From: Paracidovorax oryzae ATCC 19882
GTDB taxonomy: Bacteria; Pseudomonadota; Gammaproteobacteria; Burkholderiales; Burkholderiaceae_C
Direction of reading: 5' to 3'
Length of the DNA stretch: 64,000 bases
Assembly (NCBI RefSeq): GCF_000687165.1
Contig: NZ_KK366050.1
Span: 81,985 to 145,984 of the forward strand
Positions within the stretch are counted from its first letter, which is position 1. Each line of letters begins with the position of its first letter. The notes beneath the pieces are model-generated. The model worked only from the letters and a program-made list of their open reading frames with translations. It made no database searches and was not told the origin of the DNA. Shown here in pieces: positions 62,403-64,000 of this stretch. The translations under genes were made by a program, and so were the position numbers.

Positions 62403-62828
62403 ATGCCTGCATCCTCCGCGCCCATCCCCGCCCCATCGGCCCCCACCGTCGCCTTCACCCGCTGGCTCGCCGTGGGCAGCCTGCTGGGCCTCATCGTGCT
62501 TTGCCTGGCCTGGGAGCTCTGGCTGGCGCCGCTGCGCCCCGGCGGCTCCTGGCTGGCGCTCAAGGCCCTGCCGCTCGCCCTGCCGCTGGCGGGCCTGCTC
62601 AAGCGCCGCATGTACACCTACCGCTGGGTCAGCCTGGTGGTGTGGCTGTACTTCACCGAAGGGGTGGTACGTGCGTGGAGCGATGCACCGCCGGGACGCT
62701 GGCTGGCGTGCGCGGAGATCGTGCTCTGCCTGGGCCTGTTCACGGCGTGCGCCCTGCACGTGCGGCTCCGGCAGCGCCATGCAGGCGTCTGTACGGGCCG
62801 GCAGCATCCTGCCTCGCGCCCCGGCTGA
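62403..62828 (+). CDS. DUF2069 inner-membrane protein
   Basis: Small membrane protein of 141 aa with four predicted helices: LAVGSLLGLIVLCLAWELWLAPL, LKALPLALPLAGLL, VSLVVWLYFTEGVVRAW and IVLCLGLFTACALHVR. KRRMYTYRWVSLVVWLYFTEGVVRA is the typical DUF2069 motif block. Function unknown. The 21-base divergent gap to the YihY-family gene suggests overlapping promoters. The start MPASS gives a Pro/Ala-rich N-terminus and is the only clear ATG close to the domain. Confidence 0.8.
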   Translation: MPASSAPIPAPSAPTVAFTRWLAVGSLLGLIVLCLAWELWLAPLRPGGSWLALKALPLALPLAGLLKRRMYTYRWVSLVVWLYFTEGVVRAWSDAPPGRWLACAEIVLCLGLFTACALHVRLRQRHAGVCTGRQHPASRPG

Positions 62829-62889
62829 TCCCGGCCTGCCGCTGCCATCCTGCGTTCCTGTTCCGTTTCGTTGCTGCGAGAAGACTTCC

Positions 62890-64000
62890 ATGACCGCCTC
62901 CCTGATCGACACCCTGCGCCAGATCGTCGGCGCCCACCACGTCCTGGTCGATGGCGACCTCACGGCCTGGGAACAGGACTGGCGCCGGCGCGCCCGTGGC
63001 AAGGCCCTGGCCGTGGTCCGCCCCGCCAGCACCGCCGAGGTGGCCTCCGTGGTGAAAGCCTGCGCCGCCCACGGTACCGCGCTGGTGCCCCAGGGCGGCA
63101 ATACCGGCCTGGCGGTGGGCTCCATTCCCGATGCATCGGGCACGCAGGTGGTGCTGAGCCTCACGCGCATGAATGCAGTGCGCAGCGTCGATGCCGACAA
63201 CCTCACCATGACGGTGGAGGCCGGCTGCATCCTGCAGAACCTGCAGGACACGGCCGAAAAGGCCGGCCTGCTCTTCCCGCTCAGCCTGGCAGCCGAAGGC
63301 AGTTGCACCATCGGGGGCAACCTCGCCACCAACGCCGGCGGAACGCAGGTGGTGCGCTACGGCAACACGCGCGACCTGTGCCTGGGGCTGGAAGTGGTCA
63401 CGCCGCAGGGCGAGGTCTGGAGCGGACTGAAGGGCCTGCGCAAGGACAACACCGGCTACGACCTGCGCGACCTGTTCATCGGCAGCGAGGGCACGCTGGG
63501 CATCATCACCGCCGCCACCATGAAGCTCTATCCGCGCCCGGCAGCCAGCCTCACGGCCTGGGCCGCGGTACCGTCCATGGCGCACGCGGTGCAGCTGCTC
63601 GCACTGGCCCACGGCCACCTGGGTGCCAGCCTGACGGGCTTCGAGGTCATGGGCCGCTTCGCACTCAGCCTCGTGAACAAGCACATGCCGCAGTTGCGCG
63701 TGCCCTTCATCGACCAGGACGACGTGCCCTACGGCGTGCTGCTGGAAAACAGCGACAGCGAATCCGAGGAGCACGCCCGCGCCCGCTTCGAGGCTCTGCT
63801 GGAAACCGCCTTCGATGCCGGCTGCGTGGTGGATGCCGTGGTGGCGGAGAACCTCGCCCAGGCGCACCAGCTGTGGCACATCCGCGAAAACATCCCGCTC
63901 GCACAGGCCGAGGAGGGGCTGAACATCAAGCACGACATCTCCGTGCCCATCTCGCGCATCCCGGCCTTCGTGGAGCATGCGGATGCGCTGCTGCAGCGGG
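62890..64000 (+). CDS. FAD-linked oxidase / D-2-hydroxyacid dehydrogenase (3' end beyond window)
   Basis: Partial gene, first ~370 codons present and open to the right edge. The FAD_binding_4 domain is recognised by ALAVVRPASTAEVASVVKACAAHGTALVPQGGNTGLAVG, LTMTVEAGCILQNLQD and CTIGGNLATNAGGTQVVRYGNTRDLCLGLEVVTPQGEVWSG. DLFIGSEGTLGIITAATMKLYPRP is the next family block, then the start of the FAD-oxidase C-terminal domain. These features fit the GlcD/D2HGDH/D-lactate dehydrogenase group; the exact substrate cannot be decided. No signal peptide. 61 bases after the DUF2069 gene, possibly its own promoter. Confidence 0.88.
   Translation, partial: MTASLIDTLRQIVGAHHVLVDGDLTAWEQDWRRRARGKALAVVRPASTAEVASVVKACAAHGTALVPQGGNTGLAVGSIPDASGTQVVLSLTRMNAVRSVDADNLTMTVEAGCILQNLQDTAEKAGLLFPLSLAAEGSCTIGGNLATNAGGTQVVRYGNTRDLCLGLEVVTPQGEVWSGLKGLRKDNTGYDLRDLFIGSEGTLGIITAATMKLYPRPAASLTAWAAVPSMAHAVQLLALAHGHLGASLTGFEVMGRFALSLVNKHMPQLRVPFIDQDDVPYGVLLENSDSESEEHARARFEALLETAFDAGCVVDAVVAENLAQAHQLWHIRENIPLAQAEEGLNIKHDISVPISRIPAFVEHADALLQR

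Overview
The window is gene-dense, very GC-rich proteobacterial chromosome. Gene content (ProVWX, two fumarases, a complete type VI secretion locus with PpkA/PppA/TagF/TagJ, HpnCDE, tig-clpP-clpX-lon) and codon usage suggest a Comamonadaceae betaproteobacterium, most likely Acidovorax/Paracidovorax. That assignment is inferred from remembered gene content, not from a search.

Left third (1-19600): a compatible-solute ABC importer (proVWX); a BaeS/BaeR-like two-component system; a type IB topoisomerase; fumC convergent with it; a membrane MHYT-GGDEF-EAL protein divergent from fumC; a class I Fe-S fumarase followed directly by glutamate racemase; a three-subunit molybdenum aldehyde oxidoreductase (paoABC) with a Tat signal on its Fe-S subunit; a small HELAH metallopeptidase; a conserved protein of unknown function; and tRNA-Leu(UAA).

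Middle (19800-46500): a T6SS locus of 17 genes, all on the minus strand. Transcription runs from ppkA (43.9 kb) through tssQ, tagH (FHA), pppA, tssJ, tssK, tssL, tssM, tagF, tssA, tssB, tssC, tagJ, tssE, tssF and tssG to clpV (19.8 kb). The operon encodes the membrane complex (JLM), baseplate (KEFG), sheath (BC), cap (A), recycling ATPase (ClpV, with adaptor TagJ) and a threonine-phosphorylation switch (PpkA, FHA, PppA, with TagF). No vgrG or PAAR gene is present. Divergently, hcp lies behind a 575-base control region. It is followed by a strong terminator, a second terminator-like element, and a two-gene module: a pesticin/T4-lysozyme-like muramidase with no signal peptide, overlapping by 4 bases a secreted protein. 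This looks like a T6SS cell-wall effector with its periplasmic immunity protein and is the most interesting part of the window.

Right third (46500-64000): hpnC, divergent from an RND efflux adaptor and pump with a promoter plus TetR-type operator between them; tRNA-Leu(UAG) just ahead of the protein quality-control run tig-clpP-clpX-lon, with a heat-shock-like promoter before lon; a tRNA-Gly/tRNA-Cys/tRNA-Gly cluster; hpnD and hpnE (with hpnC, squalene synthesis); a YihY-family membrane protein; a DUF2069 membrane protein; and an FAD-linked 2-hydroxyacid dehydrogenase cut by the window end.

No CRISPR array, insertion sequence, phage gene or rRNA was seen.
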